Shown in pieces: positions 1 to 4,970 of a DNA stretch of 8,894 nucleotides. Source of the stretch: FEN-680 sp036781505 (GTDB lineage: Bacteria; Actinomycetota; Geothermincolia; Fen-727; Anoxymicrobiaceae); assembly GCA_036781505.1 (NCBI GenBank), contig DAIQAV010000097.1, positions 1 to 8,894 on the forward strand, written 5' to 3'. A program made the translations under genes and the position numbers. The notes under the pieces were generated by a model, which had not been told where the DNA came from, did not search any database, and saw nothing but the letters and a program-made list of their open reading frames with translations. Position 1 is the stretch's first letter, and each line of letters opens with the position of its first letter.

Positions 1-20
1 CTCTCTCACCCGTGAGAGAG
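1..20. repeat. Perfect inverted repeat (hairpin) at window edge
   Basis: Positions 1-9 (CTCTCTCAC) and 12-20 (GTGAGAGAG) are perfect reverse complements around a 2-nt centre. As RNA this is an 8-bp stem with a CCCG tetraloop. It is followed by GTTTGG, a poor T-tract. It may be the end of an upstream gene's terminator or a structured leader element. The gene to its left is outside the window, so its role cannot be decided. Confidence 0.5.
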
Positions 21-50
21 GTTTGGTGGGGGTGCGGGGGTTGCTGTACA

Positions 51-86
51 CTTGGGGCGGGACGCGAGTTCCGCCCCAAGCCTTTT
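51..86 (+). terminator. Hairpin plus short T-run upstream of the lipoprotein gene
   Basis: CTTGGGGCGG (51-60) pairs perfectly with CCGCCCCAAG (71-80), and two further inner pairs (one G-U) leave a 6-nt loop. TTTT follows at 83-86. The form is that of an intrinsic terminator. It probably ends an upstream transcript, but it lies only about 50 nt before the lipoprotein start, so it could also act as a leader attenuator. No convincing promoter is visible between it and the start codon. Confidence 0.6.
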
Positions 87-136
87 GCGCGGCTGGGGCC
101 AGACTGTTGCCGGACAGCGAGAAGGAGGTTCTCGAG

Positions 137-556
137 GTGAAGAAGATAACTGCCATGCTGCTCGTGGCGCTCGTCGCCTTCGCGGGAGTGGCGGCGCTCG
201 CCGGCTGCGGCAACTCCCAGACGCAGGCGAAGACCAACCTGTCCACGGACATCAATGACCTGACGTCATCCATGACCGAGCTCGTCGACCCGAACACCTA
301 TCAGTCGATCGACACTTTCAAGACGACCTGGAACAAGATCACGACGCAGTACAACAAGACGGTGGCCGACGCCAAGAAAGTCAAGAACGTGCAGGTGTCG
401 AACCTGTCCAAGTCCTACGACGCGCTCAAGAAGGCGATAGGCAACGTCTCCAGCAGCCAGTCGCTCCAGGCCAAGATAAGCGGGATACTCCTGACGGGAG
501 AGTCGTTCCTGGCGGCCATCAACAACCTGAACGCGGCCGTTACGCCGTCCAAATGA
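137..556 (+). CDS. Small putative lipoprotein, 139 aa
   Basis: A predicted membrane-anchored lipoprotein of unknown function. The GTG start at 137 is chosen because AAGGAGG (122-128) sits 8 nt upstream and because the protein then begins with a classic signal: MKK, a hydrophobic core (residues 6-20), and the lipobox L21-A22-G23-C24. Cys24 would be the lipidated N-terminus after signal peptidase II cleavage. A longer reading from 23 would bury this signal and is unlikely. The mature part (about 115 residues) is polar, rich in Ser, Thr, Asn, Gln and Lys, and looks mainly helical, with heptad-like spacing of Leu, Ile and Val suggesting a helical bundle or coiled coil. It has no other cysteines and no motif I recognise. 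A terminator follows directly, so it is probably monocistronic. The secreted, lipidated location is well supported; the function is unknown. Confidence 0.85.
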   Translation: MKKITAMLLVALVAFAGVAALAGCGNSQTQAKTNLSTDINDLTSSMTELVDPNTYQSIDTFKTTWNKITTQYNKTVADAKKVKNVQVSNLSKSYDALKKAIGNVSSSQSLQAKISGILLTGESFLAAINNLNAAVTPSK

Positions 557-565
557 TAGAGATCA

Positions 566-590
566 CGGGCGGGCCGCCCGGGCGTTTTTT
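566..590 (+). terminator. Intrinsic terminator of the lipoprotein gene
   Basis: CGGGCG (566-571) pairs with CGCCCG (575-580) around a 3-nt loop. Four bases (GGCG) then separate the stem from a run of six T (585-590). It starts 10 nt after the lipoprotein stop. The 4-nt gap between stem and T-run is slightly atypical, and an alternative pairing within the GC-rich palindrome CGCCCGGGCG (575-584) is possible. Confidence 0.7.
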
Positions 591-622
591 GACGTTGCTT
601 GTTATCCCTGTGAGGCTGAAAA

Positions 623-631
623 TGCTATACT
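623..631 (+). promoter_or_regulatory. Extended -10 promoter for the RRM gene
   Basis: TGC-TATACT (623-631) is a strong -10 box (5 of 6 to TATAAT) with the TGn extension. No good -35 exists at 16-18 nt; TTATCC at 602-607 (18-nt spacer) is the best match. An extended -10 can compensate for this. The expected transcription start is near 638, giving a leader of about 80 nt before the TTG start at 720. Confidence 0.55.
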
Positions 632-662
632 CCGTTTGAGTACGAGTTCTTAGGTCGGTTTG

Positions 663-699
663 GTGTCCCGAGGATTGATCTCGGGACACTTTTTGTTTT
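663..699 (+). terminator. Intrinsic terminator inside the RRM gene leader (candidate attenuator)
   Basis: GTGTCCCGAG (663-672) and CTCGGGACAC (680-689) form a perfect 10-bp stem with a 7-nt loop (GATTGAT). It is followed immediately by TTTTT, G and TTTT (690-699). It lies after the proposed promoter and before the Shine-Dalgarno sequence of the RRM gene (703-711), with no gene between. Either it is an attenuator that must be read through, or it ends a small RNA of about 55-60 nt. A terminator for the upstream lipoprotein gene already exists at 566-590, so that gene does not explain it. Confidence 0.75.
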
Positions 700-719
700 G
701 GTAAGGAGGTGTAGGAAAT

Positions 720-995
720 TTGAAGGTATACGTGGGAAATCTACCCTACGCGGCGACGGACGATGATCTCAGGACTGAGTTCTCCCAGTTCGGGACGGTC
801 GACTCGGCAGACGTCATCATCGACCGGAACACCGGCAGGTCAAAAGGGTTCGGCTTCGTTGAGATGAGTGATGACAACGAGGCGAAGGCCGCCATCGACG
901 CCCTTAACGGCAAGGACCTGCAGGGTCGAGCGATGAACGTGAACGAGGCGAGGCCCAGGCCGGAACGCCCCGAGCGTTCGTCGGACCGCTACTAG
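720..995 (+). CDS. Single-RRM RNA-binding protein, 91 aa
   Basis: A small cytoplasmic RNA-binding protein of the bacterial RRM family (the cyanobacterial Rbp type), thought to bind single-stranded RNA and often linked to cold or stress adaptation. The one RRM spans residues 2-77. RNP2 is VYVGNL (residues 3-8) and RNP1 is KGFGFVEM (42-49), including the two aromatic residues at the centre of RNP1 that stack on RNA. The tail (78-91) is short, with Arg, Pro and Glu, and lacks the long Gly-rich region of many eukaryotic relatives. The start is TTG at 720, fixed by AAGGAGGTG (703-711) 8 nt upstream; starting there gives the normal MKVYVGNLP beginning. A promoter and an intrinsic-terminator hairpin precede it, implying control in the leader. 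The family is certain; the target RNAs are unknown. Confidence 0.95.
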   Translation: MKVYVGNLPYAATDDDLRTEFSQFGTVDSADVIIDRNTGRSKGFGFVEMSDDNEAKAAIDALNGKDLQGRAMNVNEARPRPERPERSSDRY

Positions 996-1005
996 ACACC
1001 GAGTG

Positions 1006-1043
1006 GACCGGCCCGGCGTCGTTCGCGCTTCGCCGGTACGGTC
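1006..1043 (+). other. Imperfect hairpin between the RRM and radical SAM genes
   Basis: GACCG (1006-1010) pairs with CGGTC (1039-1043), and CCGGCG (1013-1018) pairs with CGCCGG (1031-1036), with a 2x2 internal loop and a 12-nt apical loop. No T-tract follows, so it is not a convincing terminator. It could be a processing or stability element if the two genes are cotranscribed. Confidence 0.35.
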
Positions 1044-1076
1044 ACACTGGTTCAACGATTACGGAAAGTGTTGCAT

Positions 1077-2408
1077 GTGAAAGTACACCTGATCGCCCCC
1101 ACCAAAAACGGCGAGCGCTATCTGTTCAATAAGGGTCTTCTCGCCCCGCTCGGAGTCATGTATCTTGCGGCTCACACCCCTGAGGGGGTCGACGTCAAGA
1201 TAATCGACGAGAGCGTCGAGCCTATCGACTTCACGCAGATTCCCGACCTGGTGGGGATCTCCACCATGACGGCTACGGCTCCGCGAGCGTATGACATAGC
1301 CGACATGTACCGGTCCCGGGGGGCTAAGGTGGTCCTGGGGGGGATACACGCATCCATGGTGCCCTCCGAAGCACTGGGTCACGCCGACGCCGTGGTCACG
1401 GGCGAGGCCGAGGAGATCTGGCCGACCGTCGTCGCGGACGCCCAGGACGGCCGGCTGCAGTCCATCTACAGGAGCGAGGAGTTCCCCGACTTCGATCGCC
1501 CGCTGCTTCCGAGGCGAGACCTCATCGACGCCAAGCGCTACTGGAGCGCCAACGTGGTGCAGACTGCCCGCGGGTGCCCGCATCACTGCAACTTCTGTTC
1601 CGTCACCACCTTCAACGGCCGCAGGGTCCGCATGCGCGCGGTGGACAGCGTCCTGGAGGAAGTCGAGACTCTGGCGAGGGGCAACCTGATGAGGAAGAGG
1701 GTCGTCCCCTTCATCGACGACAACATCGCGGCGAGCCCGCGGCGCGCCAAGGAACTCTTCAAGGCTCTCATCCCGATGAAGGTGTTGTGGGGCTCCCAGG
1801 CGTCTATCACGTTCGCCGAGGACGAGGAGCTGGTGGCGCTGGCCGCGGAGAGCGGCTGCCGCTTCCTGTTCGTGGGCCTGGAGACGCTCTCACATGGAAC
1901 CATCAAGGAGATGGGCAAGAATCAGAACAGCATCGAGCAGTACGAGTCCGCGCTGAAGCTTCTCAAGAAGTACAAGATTCCAGTGATGGGCGCGTTCGTG
2001 TTCGGGTTCGACAACGACGACGAGTCCGCCTTCTCCGAGACGCTCAAGTTCGCGATCGACAACAAGATACAGGTCGCGCAGTTCGCGAACCTCACCCCCT
2101 ACCCCGGCACGCGCCTGCACCAGACCCTCACCGAGGAGGGACGAGTCAGGCAGGACTTCTGGCTCGACCCGTCGTGGGACGGCCAAGTGCAGTTCGAGCC
2201 GATGAAGATGACCCCGGCGCAGCTGTTCGCGAACACGCACCAGCTCCATCGCGACTTCTACTCGTACCACTCGATACTGAAGCGCATGTCGTGGCGGGGG
2301 CACTGGCCCTACTGGCTCGCCTTCAACCTGCTGTACCGGCAGACGGTGGTGGCGGCGCGCTCCAAGGAACTCGCGTACACCGATCCCGCGGCCGAGACGG
2401 GCCTCTGA
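1077..2408 (+). CDS. B12-binding-domain radical SAM enzyme, 443 aa
   Basis: A class B (cobalamin-dependent type) radical SAM enzyme. The N-terminal half (about residues 10-135) has the B12-binding Rossmann pattern seen in this class, including LGV-Y-LAA, VGIST and GGIHASMVPSEAL followed by VVTGEAE. It lacks the DxHxxG histidine motif, as most radical SAM relatives do. The radical SAM domain follows, with cluster ligands Cys167, Cys171 and Cys174 in ARGCPHHCNFCS, then IDDN (about 213-216), FVGLET (265-270), and FVFGFD in a later strand. The C-terminal part, with YPGTRLH and a conserved-looking helical tail, resembles the DUF4070 region of HpnP/HpnJ-like proteins. The substrate cannot be read from sequence; methylation or rearrangement of a lipid or pigment is possible. 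The start is uncertain: GTG 1068, TTG 1071 and GTG 1077 are in frame. I chose 1077 because GGAAAG (1063-1068) lies 8 nt upstream and MKVHLIAP is the usual beginning. Confidence 0.9.
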   Translation: MKVHLIAPTKNGERYLFNKGLLAPLGVMYLAAHTPEGVDVKIIDESVEPIDFTQIPDLVGISTMTATAPRAYDIADMYRSRGAKVVLGGIHASMVPSEALGHADAVVTGEAEEIWPTVVADAQDGRLQSIYRSEEFPDFDRPLLPRRDLIDAKRYWSANVVQTARGCPHHCNFCSVTTFNGRRVRMRAVDSVLEEVETLARGNLMRKRVVPFIDDNIAASPRRAKELFKALIPMKVLWGSQASITFAEDEELVALAAESGCRFLFVGLETLSHGTIKEMGKNQNSIEQYESALKLLKKYKIPVMGAFVFGFDNDDESAFSETLKFAIDNKIQVAQFANLTPYPGTRLHQTLTEEGRVRQDFWLDPSWDGQVQFEPMKMTPAQLFANTHQLHRDFYSYHSILKRMSWRGHWPYWLAFNLLYRQTVVAARSKELAYTDPAAETGL

Positions 2409-2618
2409 GGCACCGCCCGGCCGACCGATAATCAGCTTCAGCTCGCCGTATCACGCTCACGGTAACCCTTGCCGCGCCGGCCCAGTCACCGTATTGTCGC
2501 CCGTTCTTTCAACCCCGCGCCATGGATTGATGACCTGAGTGCGCTATTCAGGCATTGCGCTCATTGAACGAATAACTTAGGTGAACAAGCAATTATGTTC
2601 GACGAAAGGAGCGCTGTC

Positions 2619-3101
2619 ATGCGGAAGAGCGTCTGGGTAACTGCCGGAGCACTGGTTATAATCGCAGCTCTTCTGCTGGCACCGGCCATGGCCTTCGCGG
2701 CCACGCCGAAAGTCGATGTGCCCTCGTGGGTGACGGACCTGGTCACTCAAATAAAGGCAGTCGGGCAGCAGGCCGCCGGTCAGCTGAAGCCTCTGGTGCA
2801 GAGCGCCGCGTCGCAGGTCAAGCAGGTGGGGGTGACCCTGGCGGCCTCGCTGAAGAGCGCCAGGAGCTTCGCCGACTTGAAGGCCGCGCTGAGCAAGGCG
2901 GCGGCGGACACCAAGGCGATCGCGGATGGTTTCAAGGCGGCCGCGGCGCCGATAGTGCAGGCGGCGGTGGCTCAGATCCAGGCCTTGATCGCGGCGGCTA
3001 TGCCTGACGTGGCGGCCCTCAAGGCCCAGGTGAAGACGAAGGTCATGGACATCATCAACGGGCTCAAGCAGTACTTCCCGGTAGTGCCGAAGGTGGCATG
3101 A
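2619..3101 (+). CDS. Secreted Ala-rich helical protein, 160 aa
   Basis: An exported protein of unknown function. The ATG at 2619 is preferred over the in-frame ATG at 2595 because AAAGGAG (2605-2611) lies 7 nt before it and the protein then begins with a regular signal peptide: MRK, a hydrophobic core (about 9-20), and a signal peptidase I site after AFA (residue 27 or 28). The mature region of about 132 residues is very rich in Ala, Lys, Val, Gln and Leu, has no cysteine, and has one Trp near its start (VPSWV). It reads as successive amphipathic helices (for example around 62-75, 85-105 and 115-135), broken by Pro. This resembles apolipoprotein-like or phasin-like helices, a resemblance in composition only. 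It is free-standing, with 210 nt of non-coding DNA upstream and a terminator downstream. Confidence 0.85.
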   Translation: MRKSVWVTAGALVIIAALLLAPAMAFAATPKVDVPSWVTDLVTQIKAVGQQAAGQLKPLVQSAASQVKQVGVTLAASLKSARSFADLKAALSKAAADTKAIADGFKAAAAPIVQAAVAQIQALIAAAMPDVAALKAQVKTKVMDIINGLKQYFPVVPKVA

Positions 3102-3130
3102 CAAAAGACTGCTGACAGTGCTCCTTGAGA

Positions 3131-3163
3131 TGAGGCCCGGGCCACGGTCCGGGCCTCAGTCTT
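3131..3163 (+). terminator. Intrinsic terminator after the Ala-rich secreted protein
   Basis: TGAGGCCCGG (3131-3140) and CCGGGCCTCA (3149-3158) form a perfect 10-bp stem with an 8-nt loop. GTCTTTG follows, a weak T-tract. It lies 30 nt after the stop of the secreted-protein gene and before the convergent zinc-ribbon gene. The minus-strand side has no T-run, so it serves mainly the plus strand. Confidence 0.7.
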
Positions 3164-3199
3164 TGCTCGGCTCGTCGGCGGTCGGGGGCGGGCCGGGGA

Positions 3200-3559
3200 T
3201 CACTTTTCCTTGTCGTGCTCCCGCGCTTCCCTTATCTCCTCTTTGAGCTTCTTGTGGGCCGCCCGGAGGTTGACCTTGGGGAGGTCGGAGATGGTCTGGG
3301 CGCCTCCGGACATACCGCAGCCCGGGCAGGCGGCGTCCACCTCGGGGAGCTCGGTGCCACAGCTCTCGCAGCTCGCGCTGGAGATGTTGGCTTCCCTGGC
3401 CTTGGTGTCCTTGATCTCGCTGAAGAGCTCCTTGCGCGCCGCCTTGGTGTTGGCGCCGGGCAGGTCGGTTATCGTCTGCGCGATACCGTTGGTCCCGCAG
3501 GACGGGCAGAGGTCCACGTCGTGCTTGACCTCAGTCCCGCAGTTCTTGCACTTTGCCAT
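3200..3559 (-). CDS. Tandem double zinc-ribbon protein, 119 aa
   Basis: A small, probably cytoplasmic protein of two zinc ribbons, each expected to bind one Zn through four cysteines: Cys4, Cys7, Cys18, Cys21 and Cys64, Cys67, Cys78, Cys81. Each ribbon is followed by AQTI(T/S)DLP and a charged helix ending in EI. The two halves align with an exact 60-residue offset, with about 24 of 53 positions identical, so the gene arose by internal duplication. The C-terminus is a charged Lys/Glu helix. The start is ATG at 3559-3557, with AAAGGAG 5 nt upstream; a GTG two codons earlier overlaps that ribosome binding site and is rejected. It has its own TATAAT promoter and is divergent from the response regulator. 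No catalytic motif is visible; a protein- or nucleic-acid-binding adaptor role is a guess. Confidence 0.9.
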   Translation of the reverse strand: MAKCKNCGTEVKHDVDLCPSCGTNGIAQTITDLPGANTKAARKELFSEIKDTKAREANISSASCESCGTELPEVDAACPGCGMSGGAQTISDLPKVNLRAAHKKLKEEIREAREHDKEK

Positions 3560-3587
3560 CTTCACTCCTTTGCGCTCCTGTCAGGTC

Positions 3588-3616
3588 ATTATAAACGAGC
3601 GGCGACGACCACCAAA
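3588..3616 (-). promoter_or_regulatory. Sigma-A promoter of the zinc-ribbon gene
   Basis: On the minus strand a perfect -10 TATAAT lies at 3593-3588. A weak -35 lies upstream (TTTGGT at 3616-3611, 17-nt spacer, or TTGGTG at 3615-3610, 16-nt spacer). Transcription would begin near 3581, giving a leader of about 20 nt that holds the ribosome binding site. The -35 touches the arm of the palindrome at 3616-3648. Confidence 0.65.
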
Positions 3617-3648
3617 GCAAGCAGGTGACGTATCGTCCTTTGCTTGCT
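3616..3648. repeat. 33-nt imperfect palindrome, candidate operator between divergent genes
   Basis: AGCAAGCA (3616-3623) and TGCTTGCT (3641-3648) are perfect inverted arms. Inside them GACG (3627-3630) and CGTC (3634-3637) also pair, leaving a 3-nt centre (TAT). Only one mismatch and two G-U pairs interrupt the dyad. It abuts the -35 of the zinc-ribbon promoter and lies about 60 nt upstream of the response regulator start, a position fitting a dimeric repressor or activator site. There is no T-run on the plus side, so it is not a terminator for that strand. Confidence 0.5.
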
Positions 3649-3708
3649 AATGGATTAAGATATCTGGACAACAGTCTTATTGAGGCTACCGAGGGAAGGT
3701 GACCTGAC

Positions 3709-4086
3709 TTGCCCGGCAAGGGGAAGATCCTGATCGTCGATGACGACGCGGCTCTCGTCAAGATGCTCAATGTCCGCCTGCTCGCTGAGGGCTTCGAAAC
3801 GGAGCTCGCGGTTGACGGCAACACGGCGGTAACGCTTGCCAACGAGCGCACGCCGGACCTGATCATCCTTGACATCGCAATGCCCGGCGTCACCGGCGTG
3901 GACGTCATCCAGAAACTGCAGTCCGCCAGCTCCGACTCCGTCATCCCGGTGATAATAATGACCGCGTACCCCCACATGATCCGGTTGGTGGACGGATACG
4001 GGTGCGTTCGCGAGTGCTTCACCAAGCCCTTTGACCTTCCGCTCTTCATCACCCGCATTCAAGAGGTCCTCTCGGAGAGCGCCTGA
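3709..4086 (+). CDS. Stand-alone receiver-domain response regulator, 125 aa
   Basis: A single-domain, CheY/Spo0F-type response regulator, cytoplasmic, phosphorylated by a histidine kinase not in this window. All key receiver residues are present: acidic pair Asp11-Asp12 in ILIVDDD, phosphoacceptor Asp55 in LIILDIAMPG, Thr85 in IIMTAY, and Lys106-Pro107 in CFTKPFD. The domain fills the whole protein, so there is no DNA-binding or enzymatic output; it should act by protein contact or as a phosphorelay intermediate. The start is TTG at 3709, supported by AAGGTGA (3696-3702) 6 nt before it, and no better in-frame start exists. The region after the Thr (PHMIRLVDGYGCVREC) is less typical of CheY and carries two cysteines. 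No kinase gene is adjacent, so it is an orphan here. No terminator is obvious downstream. Confidence 0.95.
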   Translation: MPGKGKILIVDDDAALVKMLNVRLLAEGFETELAVDGNTAVTLANERTPDLIILDIAMPGVTGVDVIQKLQSASSDSVIPVIIMTAYPHMIRLVDGYGCVRECFTKPFDLPLFITRIQEVLSESA

Positions 4087-4179
4087 GAGACCCCGCGCAA
4101 TGTGACACCCCGCCGAACCGCCGAACCATCCAACCCTGTCCGGCCGCCGATAAACATGGCGCTGGAATGCCCCCCGCGC

Positions 4180-4185
4180 TACAAT
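4180..4185 (+). promoter_or_regulatory. Possible -10 box (TACAAT) for the thioredoxin gene
   Basis: TACAAT at 4180-4185 matches the -10 consensus at 5 of 6 positions and would start RNA near 4192, about 60 nt before the ATG at 4254. No matching -35 is seen at 16-18 nt (TGGCGC at 4157-4162), so it is tentative. The predicted leader holds a short hairpin, CCGTCG (4211-4216) with CGACGG (4221-4226), tetraloop GTAG. Confidence 0.35.
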
Positions 4186-4200
4186 CAGAGAGTCGAGGTG

Positions 4201-4257
4201 ATGTGGCGAGCCGTCGGTAGCGACGGTCGGATAGTTCGTGTATTGGTTGTGTCATGA
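4201..4257 (+). CDS. Possible 18-codon leader ORF overlapping the thioredoxin start
   Basis: ATG at 4201 opens a reading frame of 18 codons (MWRAVGSDGRIVRVLVVS). It stops with TGA at 4255-4257, overlapping the ATG of the next gene in an ATGA arrangement typical of translational coupling. This matters because the downstream ATG has no visible Shine-Dalgarno sequence. The leader's own ribosome site is weak: GAGG at 4195-4198 is only 2 nt from the ATG, and a GTG one codon earlier is an alternative start. The peptide resembles nothing I know and may be translated only for coupling. It could equally be chance, since an 18-codon frame is short. Confidence 0.3.
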   Translation: MWRAVGSDGRIVRVLVVS

Positions 4258-4940
4258 AGTGCCCCAACTGCAGCAAAGAGACCTCGGACATGGCGAGCAC
4301 TTGCGAGTGGTGCGGCGCCCTGATCCAGGGCCAGGCACAGCCTCCTTACCCCGCCCGGCAGATCCCGGCTCAACAGGGCTTTCCGCCCGCGCAATACGGC
4401 TCGGCGCCTCCACCGGGAGGAAGCGCACCACCGGCGCCAGGCACCAGTGGTGCATTCACCGCACCCGGGGACGCGAGCAATTACGGCCTGGGACAGCCGG
4501 CTCCGCCGAGCGGCCGGCCTCCGTCGAATCCCTGGTACTACTCGCCGTTGCCTTACCTGATCGCGGTGGTTCTTGTCCTGGCGATCATCGGTGGCGTGGT
4601 CGTCATGAGCAAAAGGACGCCGACAGTGTCGCAGACCGGGCAGACATTTGCCGATTTTGTGGTCAACGGAAAGCCGACGCTCGTCGATTTCTACACTGAC
4701 ACATGACCGGCGTGCCAGGAGATGGCGCCCATCGTCGACGGGCTGGCGAAGAACTACAAGGGGAAGGTGGAGGTCAACAAGGTCAACTTGAGCAACGATT
4801 CAGGCCCCGCCGGCCTGTTCGGTGTCAACGCTGTCCCCACCTACGTGTTCCTCGATGCGACCGGTAACGTGATCGACCGGCAGGAGGGCGGGAACCCGAG
4901 CGCGCTTCAGCAGGCTTTTAAGAAGGCATCGGGCGGCTAG
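4254..4940 (+). CDS. Zinc-ribbon membrane-anchored thioredoxin, probable selenoprotein (in-frame TGA = Sec151), 228 aa
   Basis: A thiol-redox protein with an N-terminal zinc ribbon (Cys3, Cys6, Cys17, Cys20), a Pro/Gly/Ala-rich linker (about 27-95), one transmembrane helix (about 99-118), and a thioredoxin domain (about 128-225). In VDFYTDT-x-PAC the codon for x is TGA (4704-4706). It replaces the first, nucleophilic Cys of the CxxC motif and leaves Cys154 as the resolving residue. The same frame continues without a break through MAPIVDGLAKNY, the conserved cis-proline region AVPTYVF (Pro195) and the last strand, ending at TAG. Seven other genes in the window use TGA as stop, so recoding to Trp is unlikely. 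A SECIS-like hairpin follows the TGA. I therefore call selenocysteine at residue 151. A conventional caller would report a 150-aa truncated protein plus a fragment from 4722. The alternative is a nonsense mutation or sequencing error of TGC/TGT. Membrane orientation is unclear, because Lys/Arg follow the helix. A DUF5808 gene follows 30 nt later. Confidence 0.8.
4714..4747 (+). promoter_or_regulatory. Candidate bacterial SECIS hairpin
   Basis: GATGG (4721-4725) pairs with CCATC (4729-4733) around the loop CGC, extended by two more pairs (4718-4719 with 4735-4736) past one mismatch. An outer helix, GCCAG (4714-4718) with CTGGC (4743-4747), is an alternative base. The apical loop begins 19 nt after the TGA and has a G in its first two positions. 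This agrees with the bacterial SECIS pattern as I recall it: loop 16-37 nt from the TGA, G in the first two loop bases, stem of at least 4 bp. A competing helix, GGCG (4709-4712) with CGCC (4726-4729), exists. The structure is judged by eye only. Confidence 0.5.
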
Positions 4941-4970
4941 GCGCCCGGAGACGTCTCAGCGGAGGATATG

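Noticed and set aside
23..136. An N-terminal extension of the lipoprotein from 23
   Set aside because: It would place 38 residues before the signal peptide and run through the terminator hairpin. GTG 137 has an ideal Shine-Dalgarno sequence.
1574..2431. A 285-codon plus-strand frame inside the radical SAM gene
   Set aside because: It is an out-of-frame shadow rich in Arg, Gly and Pro, with no motif; the overlapping frame carries the CxxxCxxC and other conserved motifs.
2409..2618. The 210-nt gap before the Ala-rich secreted protein as an RNA gene or promoter region
   Set aside because: I see no tRNA-like fold, no strong hairpin with a T-run, and no paired -35/-10 (TTGAAC at 2564 has no -10 at the right distance). 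A small CCTGA/TCAGG dyad near 2535-2553 is too short to claim.
4110..4125. Tandem 8-mer CCGCCGAA repeated twice downstream of the response regulator
   Set aside because: Only two copies of a GC-rich word in GC-rich DNA; no sign of a longer repeat array or function.
4704..4706. TGA read as Trp (alternative genetic code)
   Set aside because: Seven other genes in the window end in TGA and would otherwise be extended. Trp at the nucleophilic position of CxxC also makes no sense for a thioredoxin.
4722..4940. A separate 72-residue thioredoxin-fragment gene starting at ATG 4722
   Set aside because: It would lack the N-terminal strand and the active-site cysteines. The CAGGAG before it is directly adjacent (0-nt spacing), and it is exactly in frame with the upstream gene. 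Read-through of TGA as Sec explains it better.
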